Shown here: positions 18,375 through 27,346 of the stretch, piece after piece
Position numbering within the stretch: the stretch's first letter is position 1
Layout: each line of letters begins with the position of its first letter
DNA from: Deltaproteobacteria bacterium GWB2_55_19
GTDB lineage: Bacteria > Desulfobacterota > GWC2-55-46
DNA length: 64,000 nucleotides
Assembly (NCBI GenBank): GCA_001797465.1
Contig: MGPQ01000004.1
Coordinates: 1-64,000 of the forward strand
Direction of reading: 5' to 3'
Notes under the pieces: model-generated
Told to the model about the DNA's origin: nothing
Database searches by the model: none
Seen by the model: only the letters and a program-made list of their open reading frames with translations
Position numbers and translations under genes: made by a program

Positions 18375-19253
18375 ATGGGGTACAGGGTTCTTGTTACAGG
18401 CATAGGCGGCCCTGCCGGGAGGTCCGCTACAAGGTACTTCCGCGGCAGAGGGGCCTTTGTAATAGGCGCCGACGTAAGGGAGGTAGAAGAGAAGGCGGAT
18501 GAGTTCCTGACCCTCACGCTCGCCACAAGCCCGTCTTTTCCGGAGGCGCTTCTCAGCCTTATAAGGCAGAGGCGTCCGGCCCTCTTCGTCCCGACCGTCA
18601 CCGAGGAGCTTTTGACTGTCGCAAGGCTGAAACCCGAAATAGAAGCGCTCGGGTGCGCCGTATTCATCTCTTCCCATGCGGCCGTAGCGATAGCCAACGA
18701 CAAGTTCAAGACGGCCGTATGCATGAGAGAGGGCGGGGTGCCAGTGCCAAAGACCCTCGACGGCTCTTGCCCGAGGGAGGTAGTTATCCAGGAGCTCGGG
18801 CTCCCGCTACTCGCAAAGCCTGTCTTCGGGCGGGGCGGCAGGGGGGTAAAGGTCTATAATACGGACGAAGAGGTGATGAAAGAGGACCGCTCTGGTATAA
18901 TATTCCAGGAGTTCATACCTGGCGTTGAGTTCGACGTAAACCTCTTCGTGGACAAGGGCGGAAAAGAGCAGGCGGCCGTAGCGCTTAAAAAAACGGCGCT
19001 CAAGGAAGGGATCGTCGGCAACGCAACGGGTGTCGAGCGGGTCTCGAAAAACGACGTTGTCGAGGTCGCGAGGCTCGCCTCCCGGCTCCTTACCCTCGAA
19101 GGGCCTCTCGACTTCGATGTGAGGTTAAGGGGAGACGGCAGTCCCGCGCTCCTTGAGATAAATGCGAGGCTCGGCGGCAATTCGCTCTCAGCCGTCGAGG
19201 TCCTCGACGCGCTGGCAGAGGCGTTCGAGAAAGGTTGCATGGGAAGGGATTAA
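18375..19253 (+). CDS. ATP-grasp ligase-like protein (CarB-like)
   Basis: The 292-residue protein begins with a Rossmann-type pre-ATP-grasp unit (GYRVLVTGIGGPAGRSATRY, VIGADVRE) and continues with NDKFKTAVCMREGGVPVPKT, a nucleotide-binding loop LAKPVFGRGGRGVKV, FQEFIPGVEFDVNLFVD and the metal-binding end LLEINARLGGNS. This is the carbamoyl-phosphate-synthase-like ATP-grasp pattern. ATG 18375 is preferred over 18354 because GGAGGG lies eight bases before it. Such enzymes join a carboxylate to an amine or similar nucleophile; the substrate is unknown. It ends 30 bases before the outer-membrane gene of the exopolysaccharide-like cluster and may modify a precursor for it (inference). Confidence 0.8.
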   Translation: MGYRVLVTGIGGPAGRSATRYFRGRGAFVIGADVREVEEKADEFLTLTLATSPSFPEALLSLIRQRRPALFVPTVTEELLTVARLKPEIEALGCAVFISSHAAVAIANDKFKTAVCMREGGVPVPKTLDGSCPREVVIQELGLPLLAKPVFGRGGRGVKVYNTDEEVMKEDRSGIIFQEFIPGVEFDVNLFVDKGGKEQAAVALKKTALKEGIVGNATGVERVSKNDVVEVARLASRLLTLEGPLDFDVRLRGDGSPALLEINARLGGNSLSAVEVLDALAEAFEKGCMGRD

Positions 19254-19283
19254 AAACGGACAGACGATAAGGAGGACTCGAAA

Positions 19284-20615
19284 GTGAAGCGCAAATGGAA
19301 CGCACTACTGATCGCAGGGTTGCTGGCGGTCTCATCGGCGGCATACGCGCAGGCGCCTGGCTACAATGACGCGCAGAGGCTTATTGACTCGGGCGCGTAC
19401 TCGGCGGCTGAAGACATGGCTGAAAAGCTCGTCTCCGCGGAGCCGGGAAACGCGAGGTACAGAGAGCTCCTCGGCGACGTTTACAGGAAAGAGGGGCGTT
19501 ATGACGAGGCCATGGCCGAATATTCGAAGGCGAAAGAGCTCGGCGGCGAGAACGCAGGGCTTATGAAATCCATCGGCTCCATTCAAAAGAGGCAGAGGAT
19601 CAACAAGGCCTCTGCGGAATCCTACAAGAGGGCCTTGAGGCTCGACCCGAAGGACCGGGAGGCGGCTGGCGATCTCGCCTCCCTTGAGAGGTCCAGGGGT
19701 CTTACGCTACGCGCTTCAATCGGCGGGGCGGAGGCCGACTACACGACCGACAGCTATGAGGCGGCGCTCTCCTACGGCGGGGTCGACAGGCTTGAGCTTA
19801 ACGCCGGCTACGGCTACACGGAAAATATTTACTACACGAGGGACAAGTTCTTCGGCTCGGCCTATTACTTTTACAGGCCGGACTCCTACTTCAAGGTTTA
19901 TGCGGCCCAAAAGGACTACGACTACCCGGTGGACTCAGCCGTACAGAAGCCGAACCCGGACACGAACTCATACGATACTGTCCCGGTATTCGAAGCCGAG
20001 ATATCCCACTGGCTCACCAAAAACTTCCGGGGATCCTTCATATACGAGTACTTCCGCCCAACGTTCTTTTACGACCAGGATTCGACCGCTTCCAACCATA
20101 AGTTCACGACAGAGGCATATTATATAACCCCGAACCCGGCGATAAGGCTGAAAGCCATGTTCGCGGTGCTCCGCGACCCGGACTCCCAGTCTACCGAGAT
20201 AAAGGGGAGGGACAACCTGAACACCGCGCCCGGCGAGGCGGCCGAGACAGACGTCCATTACAAGACGACCTCGCTCCTTGGCGCGGGCATAGAGTACTCG
20301 AAGGACCGGTGGAACGCGGAGATCAAGTACCTCCCGAACAGAGACCTTGACGACAGCTACGATTACTCCATACTCGCGGGGCTTGCCTACGACTTTACCG
20401 AAAGGCTCACCGGCAGGTTCGACTATGTATATGACAAGTACTCTACGGACTCCAACTACTCGGGCGAGACGGCTAACGTCTATCTTCTGTCCGCCTTATA
20501 CGGGATAACCCCGTCGACGGACATCGGCGTGGGCTATAAGAGATTGTCGCTCCCGACAAGCGACGACAACGCCGCGTTCCTGACGTTTTCCTACAAGACC
20601 GGCTTAGGGTTCTGA
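19284..20615 (+). CDS. TPR plus outer-membrane beta-barrel protein (YaiO/PgaA-like architecture)
   Basis: The 443-residue protein starts at GTG 19284 with GGAGG eight bases upstream. Residues 1-22 are a signal peptide ending AYA. Residues 27-135 contain TPR units (RELLGDVYRKEGRYDEAMAEY, AESYKRALRLDPKD). Residues 140-443 alternate aromatic and polar residues as in an outer-membrane barrel (ELNAGYGYTENIYY, FSYKTGLGF) and end with the C-terminal Phe typical of such proteins. TPR-barrel proteins (PgaA, BcsC, PelB types) export polysaccharides made by inner-membrane synthases; YaiO of E. coli is a smaller relative of this type. Its TGA overlaps the next ATG as TGATG, so the genes are coupled. Confidence 0.75.
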   Translation: MKRKWNALLIAGLLAVSSAAYAQAPGYNDAQRLIDSGAYSAAEDMAEKLVSAEPGNARYRELLGDVYRKEGRYDEAMAEYSKAKELGGENAGLMKSIGSIQKRQRINKASAESYKRALRLDPKDREAAGDLASLERSRGLTLRASIGGAEADYTTDSYEAALSYGGVDRLELNAGYGYTENIYYTRDKFFGSAYYFYRPDSYFKVYAAQKDYDYPVDSAVQKPNPDTNSYDTVPVFEAEISHWLTKNFRGSFIYEYFRPTFFYDQDSTASNHKFTTEAYYITPNPAIRLKAMFAVLRDPDSQSTEIKGRDNLNTAPGEAAETDVHYKTTSLLGAGIEYSKDRWNAEIKYLPNRDLDDSYDYSILAGLAYDFTERLTGRFDYVYDKYSTDSNYSGETANVYLLSALYGITPSTDIGVGYKRLSLPTSDDNAAFLTFSYKTGLGF

Positions 20616-22438
20616 TGTTATCGATACTGCTCGCGGGGTTTCTCCTGCAGGCTACCTATATAGACCTCTTCAACGAGGGGCACAGGCTCCTTGACCAGGG
20701 CAATCCCAGGGAGGCGGAAGCGGTTCTTAAGGAATCCGCCTCCATGAACCCAGGCTACGCGCCCGCTTACAAGGAGCTCGCCGAGGCCTATGTGGGACTG
20801 AAAAGGCTTCCGGAGGCGATAGAGCAGTACCAGAAGGCCGTGCAATTGAGCCCCAAGGACATGCGCGCGAGGGCGCGCCTCGCCGAGCTCTTCTCATGGT
20901 CCGGCAACCACGACAAGGCGATAGTCATATACAGGGACGCGCTCGAAGCGGACCCTGAAAACCCTGTTTTATTGAACGGGCTTGCGACGGTCTTAAGGTG
21001 GTCGCACAGGTATGACGAGGCCGAGAGGCTCTATCGGGAGGTGTTGACAACTGAACCCGAGAACCACGAGGCCTTGAAAGGCCTCGGCAAGACATTTTCG
21101 ATGACCGGGGACTTCACCTCAGCAGTCTCGGTCTTCCAGAAGGCTATCTCCATTTACCCCGAGGACTCGGAGCTTAGAAAAGAGCTCGGGACGGTCCTTG
21201 CCTGGCAGAAGGACTTCAAGAGCGCGGTCGTCGAGGTCAAAAAGTCGATAGAGCTTGCCCCGAACTATACCGAGGCGCACAGGACCTTAGGCGACATATA
21301 CCTCTGGATGAGGTCGTACAACGAGTCCCTTAGCGCCTACAAGAAGGCGACGGACCTGGAGCCTGACAATATCGAGAACCACCTGCTGCTCTCCAGGCTC
21401 CACAGGGAGATGGGCGACAAGCACGCCGCCGAGGAGTCGATAAAGGCGGCGCTCAGGATCGACCCTGCCTCGGCCAACGCGCTTGAGCTCCTCCGGGAGC
21501 TTAGAGGCGGCGACAGCCGGATCATCGTAAACAGGATAGGGGATATAGTCGAGCTCGCCGCGTTCGCATTCGTCTTCATACTCCTCTTTTTCACATACAG
21601 GACGAGGAGGCGGATGTTGCTCCGCCGCCACAAGGTCTACAAGTATTTCATCACCATAGCCCTCCCCGCGCTCGTCACAATGACGCTCCTCGCATTTGCC
21701 GGGAAGTTCACCTTTCTCGAATGGGTAGACGCCAACCTCATTGAGGACGTGACGGAGGCCGTGCTCTTCGTCACGCTCGGCTCGTCCCTCATGGCGCTCC
21801 TCTGGACCGAGAGGCGCGTCCATGATTTTACGAACATGACCATACTCGCGGTCGGCGCCCACCCCGACGACATCGAGCTCGGTTGCGGAGGCTTCATCAT
21901 GAAGGCCAAGGACAGCGGGGCGAAGGTCTACGGCCTCACCATGACGCGCGGGGAGAAGGGGGCCGAAAAGAGCGGCGTGAGGGAAGGGGAGCTTCGAAAA
22001 GCCGCGCTCTTCATGGAGCTCGACGGCGTCTCTGTAATGGAGTTTCCCGACACGGGCCTTAAGGACGCAGTCCCGCAGATGAAGGAAGAGATGGAAAAGA
22101 TGATAAGGGAGACGGGCGCCACACTCGTACTCACCCATTCGCAGATAGACATACACACCGACCACCAGGCGGTATTCGAGGCTACGAAGGTGGCGGCGAG
22201 GAACATCTCCGTCCTTTGCTACGAGGACGTCTCCACCCCGAGGGAGTTCGTCCCTAACTACTTCGTCGACATCGGCTCGTACATTGAAGACAAGATGAAG
22301 CTCGTTTCCCTCCACAGGACCCAGAACGAGAAGAACTACATGGACCCGGAGGTCATAAAGGGCCGGGCCGCCCACAGGGGCATCCAGGGCGGGGTCCAGT
22401 TCGCCGAGGCGTACAGGATTTACAAGCTCTTGCAATGA
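20615..22438 (+). CDS. Membrane-anchored TPR protein with C-terminal PIG-L deacetylase
   Basis: The 607-residue protein has a hydrophobic N-terminus, about eight TPR units (residues 15-295), three transmembrane segments (about 311-328, 344-362, 380-397) and a PIG-L/LmbE domain (408-607). The zinc motif is AHPDD (415-419) with a second motif HTDH (514-517), both intact. The loop RTRRRMLLRRHK after the first helix suggests it is cytoplasmic. That places the TPRs in the periplasm and the deacetylase in the cytoplasm. PIG-L enzymes de-N-acetylate GlcNAc-type sugars. It sits between the barrel and the synthase with overlapping stops and starts, so it probably modifies the exported polymer or its precursor. 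Confidence 0.85.
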   Translation: MLSILLAGFLLQATYIDLFNEGHRLLDQGNPREAEAVLKESASMNPGYAPAYKELAEAYVGLKRLPEAIEQYQKAVQLSPKDMRARARLAELFSWSGNHDKAIVIYRDALEADPENPVLLNGLATVLRWSHRYDEAERLYREVLTTEPENHEALKGLGKTFSMTGDFTSAVSVFQKAISIYPEDSELRKELGTVLAWQKDFKSAVVEVKKSIELAPNYTEAHRTLGDIYLWMRSYNESLSAYKKATDLEPDNIENHLLLSRLHREMGDKHAAEESIKAALRIDPASANALELLRELRGGDSRIIVNRIGDIVELAAFAFVFILLFFTYRTRRRMLLRRHKVYKYFITIALPALVTMTLLAFAGKFTFLEWVDANLIEDVTEAVLFVTLGSSLMALLWTERRVHDFTNMTILAVGAHPDDIELGCGGFIMKAKDSGAKVYGLTMTRGEKGAEKSGVREGELRKAALFMELDGVSVMEFPDTGLKDAVPQMKEEMEKMIRETGATLVLTHSQIDIHTDHQAVFEATKVAARNISVLCYEDVSTPREFVPNYFVDIGSYIEDKMKLVSLHRTQNEKNYMDPEVIKGRAAHRGIQGGVQFAEAYRIYKLLQ

Positions 22439-24759
22439 CGCTCCCATTACTCGCCATATTCCATTCCTTCGGGGCCGTTATATTCTTTCTCGGACTCCAG
22501 GGGATGCTATTCCTCCCCCTTACCCTCGTATACGAGCTCTGGAAGTCCCGTTTCCTCAAAAGAACGGACCGTTTTATCGGCAGGGTCACTGTCCTTATCC
22601 CGGCGTACAACGAGGAGAAGACGATAAGGGCGACGATAACGTCGGTACTCGCCTCCGTCTATCCGTCTTTCGAGGTCATCGTCGTAAACGACGGCTCAAC
22701 AGACGCTACCGAAGACGCGATAGCCGACTTCATCCGTGAAAAAACCATCCGCTACATAAAGAAACCGAACAACGGAAAGGCGTCCGCGCTGAACGCCGGC
22801 ATTGAGGCCGCCGAAGGCGAGGTCGTCATATTCACGGACGCGGATTCGATATTCCTCCCGGATACGATTGCGAAGATGGCCCGCTGGTTCGCCGACAGCT
22901 CCATCGACGCGGTCTGCGGCAACGACGCGCCTCTGCACCCGTCGACCGCGATACAGAAGTTCCTGACCATCACTACGCACATCGGCACCGGTTTCGTAAG
23001 ACGCGCCTTGTCTGTCATGAGGTGCCTGCCCATCATCACCGGGAACCTCGGGGCGATAAGGACGAAGGTACTGCGCGATATTGGGGGCTTCAGGGAGATA
23101 TGGGGGGAGGACCTTGAGATTACGTTCAGGCTGTACAGGCACGGCAAGAGGATAATCTTCGACCCCGAACCACGGGTAATAGCCGAGTGCCCCGGGACCA
23201 TTGGCGGCCTCTGGAAGCAGAGAGTAAGGTGGATAAGGAGCTACATAAAGATATCGCTTATCCACAGGGGGCTCTTTTTCAACCCCCGATACATGCCGTT
23301 CTCCCTGTATCTACCCATAAACTTCCTCAATATGGCCGTTCTGCCTCTACTGCAAATACTCATGCTCTTCCTCATACCGTGGGCGTACATCGGAGGGCAC
23401 CTCTACTTCATCGATACGATGGAGATATTGAGTTTTCTGGGCGTCGTCTTCTTCTTCGGCATCGCGGTTTATTCCATCGCCCTCGACCGAGAGTTCCTCG
23501 ATTACAGGTATATTTTTTACGGCCTTCTTATACTTCCGCTATCGTACTTCTACAACCTTGTGGCGGCGTACTCCTGGATAAAGGAGCTCGAGGGAGCCCC
23601 TGAGAAGTGGGAGAAGACAGAGAGGAGGCGCGTATTCGCGCTTGCGCGCCCGAAGTGGGAGTACGCGGTGGCGGCGGTATTCCTTATAGTCTCGTCCTCC
23701 GTTGCCACTTACTATGCCATTAACTACCTTAAGGCCCCCTCTATTTACAACGCGAGGTTCGCCCTCGGCCTTTCCACCCACTTCGACGCCTGGGGCGACT
23801 GGCGGAAGGCCGTCTCCAGCGTCCTCAACAGGCCGGACGTCGGCGGCGGCAGGATAATAGGCGTAAGCGCCGGAAGGCCGGAGTGGGCGTACTTCAAATG
23901 GAAGGGGCATGAGGGCAGTTGGTCGAACCACCAGAGGGGCGCGAAGGAAGACCTCGTCGAGAGGGCGGCAACGACATTCAAGAGGGCCGGGTTCAAGGTG
24001 GCGGCCTTCATAGACATCTACGGCCCGGCCTACATCGAGAAGCACCCGGGAGCCGCGGCCGTGGGGTTCGACGGCAAGGCCAATACAGAACAGCTCGGCT
24101 TCATGGAGCTTACGGAGGGAGAGTGGGGCCGCCTCGTGCTTGACATGGTCGAGTACCTCGCGAAGAACTACCCGATAGACGTGATTGACTTAACCGAGAT
24201 GCCGTATTACAGCTACTCGTACAATACCGCGGATCTCAAGTCCTACGCCGCCCTGACCAATAGGGCCGACTGGCCGAGGACCGCCGAGGGCCTCGTGGAC
24301 AGGGACGACCCGTCTATCTGGGAGTGGCGCTCGACCCTCATGGAGGAGTTCATCAGGAAGGCCGCCGAAAGGGCGCACAGGCACGGCAAGGAGTTATATG
24401 TAGACGTGCCTGTCAGCTGGAAGGACTTCGCCAACAACGGCAGGGAATCGGGGCTCGATTACAGGCGGGTCTTGAGGCACGCGGATAATATCGTCGTATG
24501 GAACTATTTCTACCTCGAGGGGCTCCCGTCTTCTTCCTCAGAGGGGCTTTCCAGATACATGTCGGCCAACTTCGCCCCTGACGACTACTACATATCATTG
24601 GGGCTCTGGGGCAAGACCTCCGCGATGGACCCGAAGACATTTTCCGAGGGGCTTAAATACACGATGGACGGCGGCTCCAGGAGGATATGGGTCACGCCGG
24701 ACTCCATGGTCACGGACGACCACTGGAGGGAGTTGGTGAAGCAGTTGAAGGGCGATTAA
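22435..24759 (+). CDS. GT2 polysaccharide synthase fused to large periplasmic domain
   Basis: The 774-residue protein has an N-terminal helix (about 12-33) and a GT2 domain with VTVLIPAYNEE (51-61), TDADS (D135, D137), GED (224-226) and QRVRW (262-266), the full processive-synthase set seen in PgaC and cellulose synthases. Several membrane helices (about 292-325, 331-349, 358-380, 410-430) follow. Residues 435-774 form a soluble domain placed in the periplasm by the basic segment before the last helix. This domain has alpha/beta barrel-like segments (VIDLTEMPYYSYSY, ELYVDVPVSW, NIVVWNYFYLEG, RIWVTPDS) suggestive of a glycoside-hydrolase-like fold, not firmly assignable. ATGA overlap couples it to the PIG-L gene. 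Confidence 0.85.
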   Translation: MTLPLLAIFHSFGAVIFFLGLQGMLFLPLTLVYELWKSRFLKRTDRFIGRVTVLIPAYNEEKTIRATITSVLASVYPSFEVIVVNDGSTDATEDAIADFIREKTIRYIKKPNNGKASALNAGIEAAEGEVVIFTDADSIFLPDTIAKMARWFADSSIDAVCGNDAPLHPSTAIQKFLTITTHIGTGFVRRALSVMRCLPIITGNLGAIRTKVLRDIGGFREIWGEDLEITFRLYRHGKRIIFDPEPRVIAECPGTIGGLWKQRVRWIRSYIKISLIHRGLFFNPRYMPFSLYLPINFLNMAVLPLLQILMLFLIPWAYIGGHLYFIDTMEILSFLGVVFFFGIAVYSIALDREFLDYRYIFYGLLILPLSYFYNLVAAYSWIKELEGAPEKWEKTERRRVFALARPKWEYAVAAVFLIVSSSVATYYAINYLKAPSIYNARFALGLSTHFDAWGDWRKAVSSVLNRPDVGGGRIIGVSAGRPEWAYFKWKGHEGSWSNHQRGAKEDLVERAATTFKRAGFKVAAFIDIYGPAYIEKHPGAAAVGFDGKANTEQLGFMELTEGEWGRLVLDMVEYLAKNYPIDVIDLTEMPYYSYSYNTADLKSYAALTNRADWPRTAEGLVDRDDPSIWEWRSTLMEEFIRKAAERAHRHGKELYVDVPVSWKDFANNGRESGLDYRRVLRHADNIVVWNYFYLEGLPSSSSEGLSRYMSANFAPDDYYISLGLWGKTSAMDPKTFSEGLKYTMDGGSRRIWVTPDSMVTDDHWRELVKQLKGD

Positions 24760-24840
24760 GCCCTGAAAAAGTCCATCTGCGTCGTTCAATGTTAGGCTCC
24801 GCGTAGCGAAGCCCAACGATCTAAAAAGATTTCAGCGGGT
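24760..24840. repeat. Dispersed inverted-repeat element, copy B
   Basis: The element starts immediately after the synthase TAA with GCCCTGAAAAAGTCCATCTG, sharing AAAAAGTCCATC with copies C and D and the AGTCCATCTGC core with copy A. It ends with a partial complement, TTTCAGCGGG (24830-24839). The interior differs from the other copies and contains GTTAGGCTCCGCGTAGCGAA, itself a small inverted repeat. It is non-coding. Confidence 0.6.
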
Positions 24841-25244
24841 TCGGGTTTGTAACCTGAGCCCATTAATTCGTAACTCGATATACGCTTGTATGCGCTCGTC
24901 GAACCTTCTGCCAATGGCCTTTTTGCACGCTCAGCGCGCTTATGCGAAGGGGCTCCTAACGCTTTCACCCCCGTCCTTCCGCTTGCGCGCCCCTTGAGCG
25001 CTTCGCCTCTTCCTCCCTTATGCGTTCTCCGCCCTGCGCCTGTGTATTGGTAAAACGGAACAAATTTTTTTATTTTTCAAAAATACCCAGGCATGGGGTG
25101 AGGGATCTGGCTGAACGAAGTGAAGCCCAACCATTCTGTTGTAGCATCCCGCGTCAAGCCCAAAAACTTTTCTCCTCGCAAGTCCCGTGGAAAAAGCACT
25201 CCTCTTCTGCTATGCTGAAATCAACGAACCATCAAGGAGCATTG
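24841..25244. other. Non-coding spacer between synthase and export operon
   Basis: I see no convincing gene in these 404 bases. An open frame from 25020 runs into the HlyD gene, but it lacks a ribosome binding site at its far start and has atypical composition. GAACGAAGTGAAGCCCAACC near 25113 resembles the CGTAGCGAAGCCCAACG stretch of copy B (24801-24817), so the spacer may hold degraded repeats. AAGGAG at 25234-25239 belongs to the HlyD gene. Confidence 0.5.
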
Positions 25245-26306
25245 ATGCCAAAGCGCAAAAAGCTTTTTCTCGCCCTCGCACTCCTCGCAATCGCCGTTGC
25301 AACAGGCGTGTTTTTAAGGACAAGGCACAGGTCGCCTGAAAATCTCGTAGCAACGACCGGCGTCATGGAGGCGACTGAAGTTGAGCTCTCCTCCAAGACA
25401 GCAGGGAAGATCGAATGGCTCTGCTGTAAGGAAGGGGACGCGATAAACGCCGGGGATACCGCGATAAGGCTTGATTCAGCCGAGATAAAGGCGAGGGTAG
25501 AGGAGAAGGGGGCGGCTTTGACTGGCGCGGAGAGCGGTATAACGGAGGCGAAGGTCGCGCTCGAGAACGCATTCGCCCAGAATGAATCGGCGCTCTTCGA
25601 TTCCGAGGCAACGATGGCCGAGGTTGAACGCGCACTCGCCCTTCTGAATGAAGCGAAGAAGAACGTCGAGAGGGCGAGGGGGTTATTCAAGGACGGGTAC
25701 ATGGCGAAGAAGGACATGGACGCGGCAGAGGCGGCGAACGCATCCGCGTCCGCGGTGCTTTCTACCGCAAGGGCGCGCTCCCGTAGCTCCCAGGCAACAT
25801 TGAAGAACTCTGAGGTCAACATAAAGGCGGCGCGCGCGAGGATAAATTCCGCCGAATCCAGGAAGGCAGAGGCCGAGGCAGAGCTGAAGGCGCTGCTCGC
25901 CGGGCTCGATGATACCGTTATAACGTCGCCGATAAACGGTGTTATAGTTTACAAGGCGTTCGAGGCCGGGGAGTTCGCGGCCCCAGGGGCCCCAATTTAT
26001 ACCATAGACGATCTGTCGAACCTCTGGGCGAGGGTTGATATAGAGGAGAGCGGCATCCAGAGGATCACGCTCGGCGCGGCCGCGAAGGTCGCGCTTCCCG
26101 GAGGCGCGTCCTACGACGGGAAGGTCGTCGAGATCGGCGAGGTCGGGTCTTTCGCAACGCAAAGGGACGTTACAAGGGGCAGGCCCGACATCAAGACCTT
26201 CAGGGTAAAGGTGTCTGTTGCGGGCCACGTAGGGGCGCTTAAGCCCGGGATGACGGTAGACGTTAGTATATCGACCGAGCAGGCGAATGTACGCGATAGA
26301 GACTGA
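25245..26306 (+). CDS. HlyD-family periplasmic adaptor of ABC exporter
   Basis: The 353-residue protein has one N-terminal membrane helix (LFLALALLAIAVATGVFL), a split lipoyl-like region (MEATEVELSSKTAGKIEWL and TVITSPINGVIVYKAFEAGE), a long alanine/glutamate-rich coiled coil (about residues 75-200) and a beta-barrel end. ATG 25245 follows AAGGAG by five bases. It would join an inner-membrane ABC transporter to an outer-membrane channel, as YbhG does with YbhFSR in E. coli. It overlaps the ATPase gene by 20 bases. No outer-membrane factor is adjacent. Confidence 0.87.
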   Translation: MPKRKKLFLALALLAIAVATGVFLRTRHRSPENLVATTGVMEATEVELSSKTAGKIEWLCCKEGDAINAGDTAIRLDSAEIKARVEEKGAALTGAESGITEAKVALENAFAQNESALFDSEATMAEVERALALLNEAKKNVERARGLFKDGYMAKKDMDAAEAANASASAVLSTARARSRSSQATLKNSEVNIKAARARINSAESRKAEAEAELKALLAGLDDTVITSPINGVIVYKAFEAGEFAAPGAPIYTIDDLSNLWARVDIEESGIQRITLGAAAKVALPGGASYDGKVVEIGEVGSFATQRDVTRGRPDIKTFRVKVSVAGHVGALKPGMTVDVSISTEQANVRDRD

Positions 26307-27288
26307 AAACCTTGTAAAAAAATACGGCGGCCTCACTGCCCTTGACGGGGTAACGCTTAAGATCCCCGAGGGCGACTGCTTCGGGCTACTCGGGCCGAAC
26401 GGCGCGGGTAAGACGACGCTCATCAGGATACTGACGACTCTTATAAGGCCTACGAGCGGCATGGCAAAGGTGGCCGGGTTCGACGTCTTGAAGGAGAAGG
26501 CGGGCGTCCGTAGCGCGATAGGGGTCGTCCCGCAGGCGATGACGAGCGACCTTGACCTTACGGGCCTTGAGATAATGGATATCTACGCCCGCTTCTACGG
26601 CATGGGGAAAAAGGAGAGGCGGGAGAGGACGGACGAGCTCCTCTCGATGGTCGGGCTCCGAGAGCGCGCCGGCGACTTGATCGCCACATACTCCGGCGGC
26701 ATGAGGAGGAGGCTCGAGATAGCGCGCGGCCTCGTGCACAGGCCCTCGATACTCATACTGGACGAGCCTACCATAGGCCTCGACCCGCAGTCGAGGCGCG
26801 TCGTATGGGAGCTTTTGGAGAAGTTCAGGAAGGGCGACAATCTCACCATACTCCTTACGACCCACTACATGGAAGAGGCCGAGTATCTCTCAGACCACGT
26901 CGCCATTATCGACTACGGGCGGATAGTGGCGCTCGATACGGTAGAGGGGCTTAAAAAGGCCATCCCGCAGAAGGACACCATGGAGCTTACGGTCTCCAAC
27001 ATCGACATGGCAAAGGCGCGGGAGGCGGTCTCGGCCCACCCGTCGGTCGGCTCCGTCGCGGTTAACGAGGCAACGCTCATCATCTCGGTGGACAACGGCG
27101 CGAACGCCATACCCGAGCTCGTGGATAAGCTCCGTGCGCTGAACGCGAAGGTCACGAGGGTGACTTTAAAGGAGCAGACCCTCGAAGACGTATTCATACA
27201 CTTCACGGGCCGGCCCATAAGGGAGGAGGAGGCGCGCAAGGTCAGCTTCCTCCTTGGGGCGGGGGTCCCGAGGCAGTGGGGCAAATGA
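26287..27288 (+). CDS. ABC transporter ATP-binding protein (DrrA/YbhF-like)
   Basis: The 333-residue ATPase shows Walker A GPNGAGKTT, Q-loop in GVVPQAMTSD, signature YSGGMRRRLEIARGL, Walker B LILDEPTIGLD and the switch histidine in LTTHYMEEAE. The C-terminal 100 residues form the extra domain of the DrrA/NatA group. It powers the ABC-2 permease encoded next. The start lies inside the adaptor gene, showing tight coupling. Confidence 0.92.
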   Translation: MYAIETENLVKKYGGLTALDGVTLKIPEGDCFGLLGPNGAGKTTLIRILTTLIRPTSGMAKVAGFDVLKEKAGVRSAIGVVPQAMTSDLDLTGLEIMDIYARFYGMGKKERRERTDELLSMVGLRERAGDLIATYSGGMRRRLEIARGLVHRPSILILDEPTIGLDPQSRRVVWELLEKFRKGDNLTILLTTHYMEEAEYLSDHVAIIDYGRIVALDTVEGLKKAIPQKDTMELTVSNIDMAKAREAVSAHPSVGSVAVNEATLIISVDNGANAIPELVDKLRALNAKVTRVTLKEQTLEDVFIHFTGRPIREEEARKVSFLLGAGVPRQWGK

Positions 27289-27346
27289 CGCAGGCTATCT
27301 CCAAAAATTCCTAATTTTTAGAGGTAGCCGATAACGGAATGAAGCC

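Noticed and set aside
21287-22447. 386-codon open frame on the minus strand
   Set aside because: Antisense to the PIG-L gene, whose catalytic motifs are intact.
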